From assembly GCA_003868215.1 (NCBI GenBank), contig QWDQ01000030.1:62001-126000 (forward strand): a stretch of DNA of 64,000 nucleotides. Reading direction: 5' to 3'. Below, piece after piece: positions 23,622 through 35,100 of this stretch; position 1 is the first letter of the stretch; the number at the start of each line of letters is the position of its first letter. A program made the position numbers and the translations under genes. The DNA is from Pseudophaeomoniella oleicola (lineage: Eukaryota; Ascomycota; Eurotiomycetes; Phaeomoniellales; Phaeomoniellaceae). A model generated the notes under the pieces. The model was not told where the DNA came from. It did no database searches and worked only from the letters and a program-made list of their open reading frames with translations.

Positions 23622-26600
23622 GTGCGCTCTTCGTCTCCATAGTCATTTGCACCTATGTCGGGGTCTTGGTATTGCTTCGGTTCGTCTTCGTCATATCCTC
23701 CCTCAGCAAATTCTTGACCATCAGAAACTCCAGTGGCAGCGACGTCATTGTATCTTTGTTGAACATAGTCGGCTTCATCGGCATTTTCGTCAAACAATAG
23801 CTCCTCTTCGTTGTCTGCGAGCTGCGTCTGTTCCATGGCCTTCGGAGACCTGCCCCTCTCTGTGACTTTAGGTCTCTTATACGAGACCATTTCATCGGTA
23901 ATATCCTTGTCGCTTGAGTATCGATATGTCGGGTCGACTACCTTACGCTTGCCTTTATTTCTCTTCTTTGCTGCAGGCTGTCCGGCCGTTTCTTGGGATG
24001 ATATCGATTCGAGAAAGGCAGCTGCACTCTTCTTACTCATTGCAGGCATGTATCTAGAACCGCCAGGGAGATAGTCCTCCACTGCTTTATTAGCGAGACC
24101 ATAGCCACCCGTGCGTCGCAAACGCTGTTCTGATCGACTAAGGCTTGCACTAGCACTGGGAGCAAACTGGTATCCATTGACACGTTCACCAAAGATTGAG
24201 TCTGAAAATGTTGGTATCTGGACGGCCCGCTGCTGTTCGCTCGTACTGCTGATCTCACTGCTTCGGCGCTCTTCTTCTTCGATCTTGGAAGCTTGTTCTT
24301 TGAACCAGTCAGTATCGTGAGACATGGCACTTCGAACTTCGCGAATCTGGCGGAGAAGATCGTCTTCGTCGTTTGCGTCCTGGTATTGGCCAGGAATCGA
24401 CGGTCTTTCCGAAGAAGGTGGAGATGTAGGTGTAGAGCGAGGTCTGGAAACGCTCCTGGTGGATTGAGTAGCCCCTGGTGAAACTGATACTTTGGTCTGC
24501 AGAACCTTCGCAAGGAGCGGGTTCATTCTTTCAGTCATCATGCTTGTACGCTTGCGCCGCTCAGACCACGTCGCAACTGGCATAGCACCCTCGCTCTCAT
24601 CATCGTCCCGTCTTCGCTTGCGATCAAGACTCTCCTTAGTGTGAGGTATGACAGAGGTACTGGGATCGATGCCACGCGCCTTTAGGCGGAAGTAGTCTGT
24701 ATTGGTGCGATCAACCTTCCTGTTGCGGGCCGCCGCTTGTATTTCAGCTGAATCGGGATAATCAAGAAGAATTGATCGTCCCAAAAACATTGACGATGTC
24801 AAGGGACGGTGGGGGGAATGGTCGGATGGCTTGCTTATACGATGATCAGTAGCCTGTCCGTTCTCAATACCACCGACAGTGCGCGAGCGCTTATGGCCCG
24901 TACTGAAAGATGGAATTTTGGTTGGAACAAAGCTGTCCGACGATTCCATAGGTAAACTCTTTCTCTTTTTGCCTGCCATTGGCTGGACGGTATCGAAAGG
25001 ACCAACGATGGCAGAGCGGCCTGAAATTTGGTCCAACGATCTTTCAAGGCTTTCCCTGTGTTGTGCCGCTTGGATTTCCTCCTTCTCCCTCTTGGCCTTT
25101 AAGATGGCTTGCAGCTCCTCGTCGCCACGTTGCTTTTTCATTTTTTCCTCGCGTAGGGTCTGAGCAAAGATTGACCTACGATGCTTTGCACGCCGATTCA
25201 ATTTTTTCCTATAAGCCAGCTCCCTCCAATGGCTACCGTACTTCCGTACTAGCAGCTGAAACCGGAAGCTAGCCACAAGTCTGTCGGTTTCTTCCTTTTC
25301 GAATTGTTTGATGGCAGCCTCGACGATCTTAACGGTTTTATACTCGACAAATTGCTGGAGTAGACCGTGCTCTTCTACCAAGCCGAGCCTTGCCACAGTC
25401 TCCGAGAGCTTTTCGCTATCGCTGGGACTAAACGAGCTCCTCACTTTATTCTCCGATGGCTGCTGGATAGCCCCTTTAGTTTCAGGTGACAGGGGAACGG
25501 TCTCTGGTGGTCGAGACAAGGGGCTCGACAGCCTAGGTCGAGGATCAGGTTTGAACCGAGGCGGGGGTGCTGCAGGCGTGAAAGTCGCAGGTATGGAAGA
25601 TTTCACTGGAGTAAACGAAAATGTCTGGGTTGAGCTCGGTGCCGAAGGTGCAGATGCAGATAAATTCGGTGCGTCTTCACTTTCAGTCGATCTTTCTGTA
25701 GACAATGGGGTTGATCGTGATGAAAGGGGTTTGAGTGGTTGCGGTGACAAGATTTCAGGCTTACTATGAACCGAACTAGTGCTTGGTGAAGCCGTTGATG
25801 GAGACAGCAGGGATGAAGTTTGTGGTACAAAAGCCCGCGAAAAGGACGTGGGTTGCACTTCACCTTTCGAAGGGAGATTGGTAGGACTTTCAGACGGTTG
25901 TAATATCGTAGAGGCCTTTGGCGGGCTTGATTGCGGAGCAGATTGCACTTCCTCAGGGAGTTCCCTCTTCCCTGGTCGCGGTGAAGGTGGAGGTCGTATA
26001 CTCTCGCTTCCCAGCTCTAATGTTGCGTTTGAAGATCGCGTAGACGGACTTGATTGGTTTTCAATGGGGTTTGCGGACGCTGTGTTGAGAGGTGGTTCTG
26101 CCGTCGAGGTGGAGGGAGAGACAGCAGCCCGATCTACAAAATATCGCCGTGTTAGCCTACTCCAGGATCGCCGCAACTTGTTTGGAAGCTTAGGATCCTG
26201 CAACGAAGATGCAGGCTCCATGGATCTAGCATGAAAAAATTCGATCGAAAAAAGAACACAAGATTCAGGTTGCAGCCTGCACAGTCTGTCATCTTTTGTA
26301 AGACCGGTAGAGATGATACCATCTTCAATGTTGTCCTCTGCCTCATCTTTCTCCTCGGTGACAGATTGATCAAATGCAGTAGCAATTCCTCTGGTACCCA
26401 TTTCTTGTCTGGTTCAATTCACCTTGGAGCTCGTCGAGATCTCCAAATGAAATCAAGCTTCCTCATGGTCATATCCAACGTTGTAACAGTACAGTGGACA
26501 TAGTGCACAGCTCCAGTGCTCTAATGGGGGGGGGGGGAGGGGGGGGAGAAAACAGGAGGGAATTGAACTCACCACTTATTCTTGAGTTGTCTGATGGCTT

Positions 26601-29067
26601 TCCGAACAGAGAAGGGGCACTGTTTGAAGGCCAAGTGAATGGTGTTGCACTCGATGATGAAACTTTCGAAATTGTACCAGACGAGCTACCCCATTTGAAC
26701 GCGGCGGTTGACGACGGTTCATTGTCTGGTTTGGAAGTAGTTGCCCATGCGCTCTGTTGATTTTCGATCTTCGGAAATGATGTAGGTTTGCCGAATATCG
26801 AGGGCCCTGGCGTGGGTTGGCCGAAAGTACTTGGCGTCGATGGTTGGGACGTGCTGGGTACTCCGAACATGCCCGTCGACTTGTTCTGTGGCACAGATGG
26901 CTGTCCAAATATACCCGTTGACGTCGAGGCCGATTGTGTTGCTACAGTTGGCTGCCCGAAAATGCTGCTAGCGGCTGGCTTTGAGTCTGCACCTTGCATT
27001 GCACCACCAGGTTTAAAAGGATTAGCACTGGGGTTGAAGACCGAAGTGGTAGTCTTCGTAGGTGCAACCTGATGCACCGTAGACTTCTCCGGTATGAAAA
27101 GGGAGTCTTGGTTCTCGACACCTTCATCATACTCTTCCGGTCCATTGTCTGGACCCTGGACTACCATTCCTTGCTTGATCGCTTCTGCTACAGTGACTCC
27201 ATTGATTACTGCTGCAAAGGTTCTCCAGAAACGTTTCTTCTCAACAACGTCGTGAGAAAAGACTTGACGATTCATTCCGGTGTAAGGTTCCAGACTGTCC
27301 GAGGACAAACTCATGAAATCCAGATATTCAAGGTCTTCGCTGTCGTCCTGGAAGCCAAGACCAAAACTCTCACAGAACTCTTTGGTCTGGTCATAATCAT
27401 CAAACGCCAGGGTCCCTGTCAACTCGTCCAGGTTCCACTGTCGATTCTGCTTTTGCTGCCCAAGTGGAGCCTTTTTGTTAGAATTCCAGATGTTCTGTAA
27501 GGCAATGAAGCGAATTTGGCCAAAATGGGATTCTGCAAGGCAAGCCAAAAGGTAAGACGTCTGTAAAGACTTCATGCGTTTCCAGAACCCTTCGTAATTA
27601 CTTTGGGCAACAAGGAAAGGCGTTGTTGGTTTTAGAGGACCTTGGTCGATGAGTGTGTTAGAGGCTGCTGCGTGCAACTCGAAGGCGTTCTGGACGGCTG
27701 GAGATTGAAGTAGTCGCTTCGGCCAGGCTTGCATACGGTCTTCCAGATCAGGATGAGTCGCTTGCATTTCCAGTACAATGCAATATGCTCTGAACTCGGG
27801 TTCGTTCTTGAAGCCTTGCCGATCGCGGTAATCGTCGTAGTAATACATTAATGATAACAGGGTGTTGTTGAGCTGTTCACGTTCTTGGTGTGCATCGAAA
27901 TTGCCACCTTGGAGATTATCCGGATTGGATAACTGGTGCAAGGCTAAGATATGAAAGCGTGCAATTCTCTCGAAACACTCCACAGCGAGGGCAACGTCTT
28001 CTGACTTGCTGACTTGCTGAATGGAGAAGTCATTCCGAATGGATCTTGTTCTGTCCCAGACGAACTTGTGTACGGTCGCCAGGTTTTCTCCTTCTCCAAT
28101 CACCTCGTTTATGAGATAGTCGAGACTGCGTTTGAGAGTTGCTGGTGTCCGAATATCTGATGGCAACTGTTCGTCATCTCCAGCTGCTGACCTTCGAAAG
28201 CGTTTGACCATCCTATCCTCTGCCGGCATATCTCGACCGATTACCTCATCGTGGGCCTACAAACACGGTCAGTGCCCCGTCGTCATGCATGCAATCCCTT
28301 GACCATGTACCTTTTCTGTTCTGTCCACCGCATTTTGCACAATCCGCTGTAGTCTCTCGAATTCAGGGCACATCTCCGTACATGTCCCCACCGGCGTGAT
28401 GGCTTGATCAAGTGTCGTCTTCTTCTCCGGATCGGCCAAAAATCCGTCTCGTATAGCTTTCGCACGTTCTTGGTCTCGTGCAGATTTTAGCTAGGTCGAT
28501 GCGCCGCAGCGCATGAGCAACGTTAGGTAAGGTTTCAGACTATGACTTGGGATATCATCGTCAGCGTAGGATGGTTGTTCGGGGACTTACCGAATTGTAT
28601 TTATCCAGCATCTGGTTCATATAATCGTTGGCCGTCGTTGGGCGCGCTCCGGTTGGGCTCGCTGAGCGGAATGTAGATACATTGTGAGCGCCATTGCTCG
28701 TGCGATGCGCGTTTGACAATGAGCCTCGTGTATTCGAAGGACCTCGCCCTGTACAACGGTTTCACGTCAGTCCACTGTCAGTGACGATCCGGAAATCCGG
28801 GCAGGCCAGAAGAACTCCAACCATAACCTTCAAGGACCGGAGGGAAACAGATGGCTCACCTCGACCTCGCCCACGGCCCGATTTCAGTCCCTCCAGAAAA
28901 CCCTCTGCTTTCGTAGTCTGAGACAAGTTTGCGGTTGTGGATGCGCCGCTGTTGCTTCGCGCAGGAGTATAGCCGCGACTGCTGCGAGCTCCCCGATTCA
29001 TCGCTCCTCTGCTTGATACCCTCGGGGCACCTGGGCCTCCGCGCGATGCACGCGACGGCGTCGACAT
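23285..29067 (-). CDS. SAC3: Sac3/GANP-family mRNA export factor (TREX-2 scaffold)
   Basis: Five exons: 29067-28860, 28748-28591, 28490-28311, 28256-26573, and a last exon to 23285, about 1,780 residues. The first three introns (111, 100 and 54 bp) join cleanly. Intron 4 starts GTGAGT at 26572; its acceptor is uncertain (AAG at 26404 keeps frame). The N-terminus is Arg/Gly-rich. The SAC3/GANP domain starts with 'GTCTEMCPEFERLQRI' and 'PAEDRMVKRFRRSAAG' (about 170-420). FG-like repeats (SIFGQP, GIFGQP, GMFGVP) follow and should contact nucleoporins. The downstream exon holds the CDC31/Sus1-binding helix region ('LLQQFVEYKTVKIVEAAIKQ', 'KYGSHWRELAYRKKL') and 'DYFRLKARGIDP', a fungal Sac3 C-terminal landmark, which is why both long exons form one gene. 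The tail is a long Asp/Glu block ending ALVLSD. Its role is coupling transcription to mRNA export at the nuclear pore. Confidence 0.85.
26526..26547. repeat. Poly-G tract inside SAC3 intron 4
   Basis: Two G runs on the + strand (C on the sense strand) split by one A. The sense reads a strong C/T tract followed by ATTAG, which could itself be a splice acceptor; using it alone would soon meet a stop. This is the reason the SAC3 junction is uncertain. Confidence 0.8.
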
Positions 29068-30302
29068 CGCAGCGGGGCGTATGAAATTGTAGCTGGACTC
29101 ATGAAAGTGTTCTGGTGGTATTCATCGCATGCAGGATTCACGGTACCAGGACGGTGACGTGATTCGTAGTGAAGGATGATCGATGTATCGTAGACCGTCT
29201 GTACTTGATGTTGACACGTGAAGAATCTTTGTTTGGTTGCCTTGAATTCCCTTAAGATGCACGGGCTCTCATACCATCGCGTTCTACCTACCAAAGTCTC
29301 CAGATCTATCAAATAATTTTGGAGATTTGGAGCTTGGAAATTTACTGTAAGCGACAACTCCAAGTTGCAACTACTACGTAGTACAATACGAGATCACCAC
29401 CGAGATCTCCGCAACAACAATTACGGAATCAAAGGAACGACTTGGCATCCATCTAATTGATACTATGAGACAATTCTCAGGTACTGACGAATGTGCACTG
29501 TTGATTACGGAGACGAGTGAAAGCGCCTACTTTAAATATCCGCAAGTGAAATCATCCGACATGTGATTACAATGTTCTCAGTGCTCTCTCCCTGAGGCCA
29601 GCAGATCGAAAAGATCATCGTGGAAAGGAGGTATTTTGACACATGGTATTTTCTTTAGCAGATCTGAGAGTATCGATATGCTCAATCGTAGAAGAGCCTC
29701 AAGCTCAGTGCCCACGTAACTAAATTCATGGCTCGTCACAAAACCCCGACTATCAGCTAAGGCAGCATCTACCGGCGCTGTGTGACGGGAGAAACGCAGC
29801 ATCCAAATCATCAATTGTTTTCCTCCCGTTCCCGTTTGAACTTCAGGGGTATCATCCTGGGCTTGGAACCCCAAATTCTGATCAACTTCCTCCAAAACAA
29901 AAAGCCCACCCTGTAGATATAGATCCCAGAAAATTGCCAGTGAACCAACCACCTGAAACTAGCAACCACCACGCTAATGCTGATTCCAAAGACAAACTTG
30001 ATCAAGCCGAAATGGTGCAGAAAACTTTTCAAGACAAGAAGCAAAGCAACGCAAGAAGGGAAAACCATAACATTAAACCAGTTCCGAAAGGACAGTTACC
30101 ATGTGATATCCCAAAGCAGACAACAGTAACATACTAAAAGTCAGTCAGAACAGGGCATTAACGAGACTCGAGTCTCCGCAGTAATCAGAGTTCTGCAAGC
30201 AAACAGAAGCGCAAACAACAAAATCCAAGTTTCAAAATAGCAATCTTGCAGCTGTAATCGTGCAACTCCTGCGTCATGGCCAATAGGAAGGTGGATGCCC
30301 AT
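29068..30302. other. Intergenic region upstream of SAC3
   Basis: Both neighbours are on the minus strand, so this holds the 3' UTR of the DUF2841 gene and the SAC3 promoter. A TACTACGTAGTA palindrome lies near 29371-29382. A 124-codon minus-strand open frame (29578-29952) has a Leu-rich segment ('ALLRLSISILSDLLKKI') but no homology I recognise and no clear introns or start context. I leave it uncalled. Confidence 0.5.
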
Positions 30303-32128
30303 CTAAGGGATGTTGCGGTATTTCCAAGGCTCGAATGCAAGCTGGCGAGGGTCCAAGGGGTTCATAGCTTGGAACGAACTCATTGTTGTGGTCTCATCTT
30401 GAGAATGCCCTGCGTAATGCTGTGGGTGGTACACCATCTGATCCAATTGCAGCCCATGCATCGGCGATTCGCCGGTAGATTGGTCGGCAAAAGACCCAAG
30501 CTGGTTGACGAAGGCGTTTTGAGGATTCGAGACTTGGTTCCACGAGGCAAAGCTATCTGTGCGAGACATTGACCCGAAGGGGCCATTGCTCATAGCAGCC
30601 ATCTGCTCCGGAGGTTGCTCCAATCCTGTTGGGTGGAATGCAGGTTGTTGTGAGAAAACCAAAGCCTGCTGTGACATTGCATGGATATCGTGGAAAGGAG
30701 AGGCTGTCATCGAATGATACGAGTTCATTGACTGCGGCGAGTACGGGTCGACTATTGTTTGGGTTTGTGAGATTCTACGATGAGGGTCTCTTTCAATGCC
30801 AACGCCGCTTTGTTGAAAAAGATTAGGTGATGTTGCAGAAGACGTCGGGGTGAGCACTGAAGGTGCTTCGTCTCTTAGTTCGAGGGCTTCAAAAGTGATG
30901 GGCAACTTTGTGTCCTTTGTCTTTCGCTCGGCGGCGATTTTGGCTTCTCTCATGGCTTCCTCCCTCTCCGCTTTCTTCGCATGCTCCTCATGACTCTCGA
31001 CTTCGACAATGGCGTCATCATCTAGATCCTTTGTTAGCCCTCTCACTGTGCATAGTGAAAAGTACACACCTATGCATTCCTCCTCCCATCTCTGTTGCTC
31101 GATTCTGAGGTCGCAGATGTCGCGGATTAACTTGAGTCTGCCCAATTGATCGTTACCCGGACCACCATTGAGCTCGGTCTTCTTCTTGGAAACTTCGTCG
31201 AATAATTGCTCTACAGTGATCTGTTGCTCGAAGTGATTGTCGTCTTTGACGCATTGATCGATGAGGTGTACCATGAGCTCGATCCTTTCTGGTCTCATTA
31301 GTGACTTTCATGGTGGTATATATCTTCATTCACATACCATCCTTTTTGAGGTGATCTGGTTCTTTGTGTCTCACGGTAGGAGCCCACCAGAGCGGTTTAG
31401 TCTTGTCAGGGTCCTTGATTGAGCCACCATCGGCAGTCTTGATAGTCCCGTTATAAGGGTTCGTGACTTGCTTCTTAGGATGGATTAGCTTGATCCAGAG
31501 CTTACAAATCAGACGGCAGTTGATCTGCTGGAATGCCCGAAGACAGGTTGCATAATAGTGGATGACAGCATCTCTGTCACCAATTCGAATCGACATGGGT
31601 TTACCGCTGCGTGGGAACACTTCAGGCGTCCTTTCCGGATCTTCGCACGCTTCCGTCACCTCTTCCTCGACCTTACGACGCTTCTTCGATGTTTTCTTCG
31701 GTGTTGCAGTGGCGATTTCTGCGGTTTTTGGCTTTCCCAAAGGTTTATCTAAGCCTGCACCCGCTGCGTCTTGTCAATGGTCTGAGTCTGGAGAGGATCT
31801 ATCACAACGCACCTTCGATCCTTCGGCAAGCTTCACGGAATCTTTCGACAACTTCACCGGAGAAAATCTGAGGAGCGTATGGGCCGAGTGATGAGGAGGA
31901 TTCGGTCTGCAAGTTACCGCAGTCATCCATAAGTAATCTGACATAATGTTTTGTTTTGGCATTGTGCGTTGCCCTGGCTGCAGAGGTCTGTACGACATCA
32001 ATTCCGTTGTCCTACCCACTATATGGTGGAAAACTCACCGCCACTCCTCTCCGGCGGCCACTGGGATTCCCAAAGCCCTTGTCATCACCGTAAGGATTCT
32101 TGACTGTAGCTCTCCCCCGAATAGCCAT
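30303..32128 (-). CDS. DUF2841 protein (YDR124W-like helical-bundle domain)
   Basis: Four exons: 32128-32039, 31987-31813, 31748-31338 and 31288-30303. Introns of 51, 64 and 49 bp all keep phase, giving 553 residues. The start MAIRGRATVKNPYGDD was chosen because the 'SSLGPYAPQIFSGEVVERF' exon traces back to it through a clean intron. The domain is marked by 'SIRIGDRDAVIHYYATCLR', 'INCRLICKLWIKLIHPKKQV', 'NPYNG', 'PLWWAPTVRHKEPDHLKKD' and 'RIELMVHLI', which I recognise as the DUF2841/YDR124W-like helical bundle found across filamentous ascomycetes. A basic nuclear-localisation-like cluster (KKTSKKRRKVEEE) lies just before the domain. The C-terminal third is low-complexity, rich in Gln, Ser and Pro, as in transcription regulators. 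Molecular function is unknown; a nuclear regulatory role is inference. Confidence 0.85.
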
Positions 32129-35100
32129 TGTGGAAGTTTGATGTGTGCTGGTAAAATAAGGCAAAAACGAATTCAGACTTCAACGTGTAAGCCAATGTAA
32201 AGGTATCAATGCAGCCGCCCCAATCGCGTCCAGCGCTAATGCCAGACAGTGATAGCAGTCGAGTCACTAGAAGCGGAATTGTCATCCGAGTCGTGATGGG
32301 TTTGATATATTTCAACGCTGTCGCGAGAATCAAGCAATTGCACGTCAGCCTTGAGTACCACTTTGGCATGGAGGATCGAATGAGAGAGATGGAAAACGTG
32401 AAACAGTGCATTAAATTTGACCACACACAACGGGCGATGCGATCATCAAGGATTTGCAGTCGCGATTCGACGAAACCAAGGCTGAAGACAAACGGGGAAT
32501 CGTAGATCATAGATCGTAAACAACAGATGCGGTTGGTGCCCACTCGTACCAGTCCAAGATTACCGGGGATCGAGGCTGGTCAAATAAGGCCCGGGAAGTG
32601 AGACAAGGGACATGTAACTGAGTACAAAATGGTGGTACAGCGACGACTAGCTTGGACACAGCCGATAAATAAATGCGTGTGTAGGTAGTACATTGCAGAG
32701 ATCTGCTCCCGATAGTGGTGGGGAGGGGTTGGGGAAAGAGAGAAATGATTTGGTGATAGGCGTTATGCAGGTAAGAAGGTATGTCAGACAACGGTAAACG
32801 TTGAGCAACCTTAGGTTTTCATGCTGTGCACCATAATCTATTCCACCTAGCAAAGTAGGCAAGATAGGTATAGGTATCACAGGACATGTAGTAGCCGGTA
32901 AGGATAAAACGATATACTTTGCACAGGGAAGGATAGCGATGGGTGGAGGATACAATAGGTAGAGTAGGACCAAAAGGGGATTGGAGGAGGGAACGGGACA
33001 CTAGGGAACGGGATAAGGTAGGGTTCAACACCAAAACCGATCCAAGAGAGAACCAGAGAGTGTGGGGTAAGATAGTGGTGTCGGTGTCGGTGTCGGTGTC
33101 GGCAGGTAAGTGGAAGGGGAAGGGGAAGGGCAAGTGCACGGTACCATAAACAAGCACCGAAATTCAAATCCCTGAGGATCGCTTAAGATATCGATGAATC
33201 TCTCTCCTCCATAATCATCCCGTAGTGGTGATTAATGGACGGAGGGTGCCGCTACACCACTATGCCCCACAAACTCTGAGTTCGAAACTCCGATGCTGGT
33301 GTTCTCTTGTACCACATTGAACCACCTCACCGAGAGCATATCCAAAGAAGGGTGGAAGAGTAAATGGAAGGAGTGAACAGAGCAACAGCAAGCCATAAGA
33401 GAACTTCGACATCAATATAAGACCAGGCGGAAATAACAGCACAGGCACAAAAAGGCAGAGAGAGAAAGGGTGAGGAAGCAGAAAGTGACTTACCAGCGAG
33501 AATCCTGCATCAGATAATCCGTCCCTGTATTTTTGATATGTCCAGTGCCAGAGGCCTATCGATGCCCGCTTTGAGGTCGTGAGAAAAGGCGATCCAATGG
33601 ACAATTGTCTTTGTGATGTGCGATGTTGTCGATTGGGCTCGATGTGAGCAACTAATACCCCAGACACAAGTAATGGCGAAGCAGCGATAGCAATTGTAGG
33701 AATGTGCGCACGAAAACCACCACCAATGGAACGTATGTGCGAGATCTCAAAAGCAAAAAAAAAACCAAATCAAACAACCTTCCAATGCAACCGGCGGCCG
33801 ACGGGGTCTTTGTATGCTCGGTGACCCTTTCGATGTGGCAATATGAAACTCGATCAAAACAGACAAACTGGCAACTCGAACGACGAAGTGAGCGCGGATA
33901 CCCTGTCGAAGATCCCTGTATGCGTCGTCGTGCGTTGTCAGTTACCCGTCTTCGAGCAAACAGGTAGCCAGGGAGCGAGGCAGGGATGGCGACAGAATGG
34001 CACGCAGATAAACGAATGCAGATGAACGGTGTTGTTTGCTTGTGAAGGAGAAGGAGGAGGGAGGTAGAGAGATGTGTGCGAGCTGGGATGTCGGTTGGAT
34101 AGGACACTGCTTGTTGGGATCGATGTTGTCTCTGGTGACCCCAGTTGATTGGCAAGCGGGAACGAAAGGTCGTCTGGGGATTGGACGAAAGGGCGATGAT
34201 GCTCTCTTTTGAATCCCGGCCAGTGCGTCCAGTACCTCACACCGGAATAGAGATCAATCTGATGCACCTAGTGTGATGCCGAGATGTGGATGGGGTGTTG
34301 TCAAGGAAGCTGAACTTTATCGGGAAGGATACCTACTTCCCCGTGGTGGGTAAAATCGAGGTGGTCTGCAAGACGGATATCGAGACGTGAATGGCGGCGT
34401 CACGCAGGGAGAATGGGGAAGCAAACAGCAAGCCGGTAGTCTCAAAGCTCAAGCCTCTTTATTTATCTTCGGTCTCGGTTCAGGGACATGACAAAAGAGA
34501 GGGCTCCCTTGACTTGTCGGTAGGTTTGGTCGAGCAAGAATAGAGCAGTGGGTAGATGGTAGCGTATCGATCTAGAGGGGGATCCACAGCATCTAGAGTA
34601 GAGTAAAGTACCTGTAAGTTAATGACCTGACTTAGTGTCCGTAGACGCTACGAGGGAAGATCAAACGAGATCCGCTGTATTACGTAGAACAGATGAGCCG
34701 AGCTTAGAGTGGATTGGATGGGCAGGATGGATGACTGGGGATCGAGGTCAAGCTATGACCGGGTGGACATTACAGAAGCGTATCGTCTGAGATGAGATGA
34801 GTGGTGGGGTGGATCGGGACGAGGCTGCGTCTCTATTACGATTTCTGTGCTGCAGGGGGGATCCAATGATGTTGCATAACTTCTGCATTGGGGTGTCAGA
34901 GCCGCTGATATCGAATGACTTACAAAAGATGGAGGGAGGAGGAGAAACAGGAGGGGGACGAAGTCAAGTGTGAGAGTGTGCGGATGCAACGACAGGAAGT
35001 TTCTTTCGTATCCTATTCTCTCTGGTTTCTATCGGAAAAAGGGTTGTACATACTGGATGTAGGTATCTTGGCGTGATGTAGTGCGCAGATGCCAATAGGA

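Noticed and set aside
23285-26401. Second half of SAC3 as an independent 1,038-residue gene starting MGTRGIA
   Set aside because: It carries the conserved Sac3 C-terminal landmarks (CID-like helices, DYFRLKARGIDP), and the upstream exon ends in a good donor without a natural stop for Sac3.
31040-31085. A 41-bp intron in the last exon of the DUF2841 gene (GTGTGT...AAAG)
   Set aside because: Removing it leads to an early stop, and 41 bp is shorter than the other introns; reading through keeps the frame.
33652-34155. 167-codon minus-strand open frame with Ser/Leu/His-rich sequence
   Set aside because: Overlaps several equally long frames on both strands; no domain, signal or splice support.
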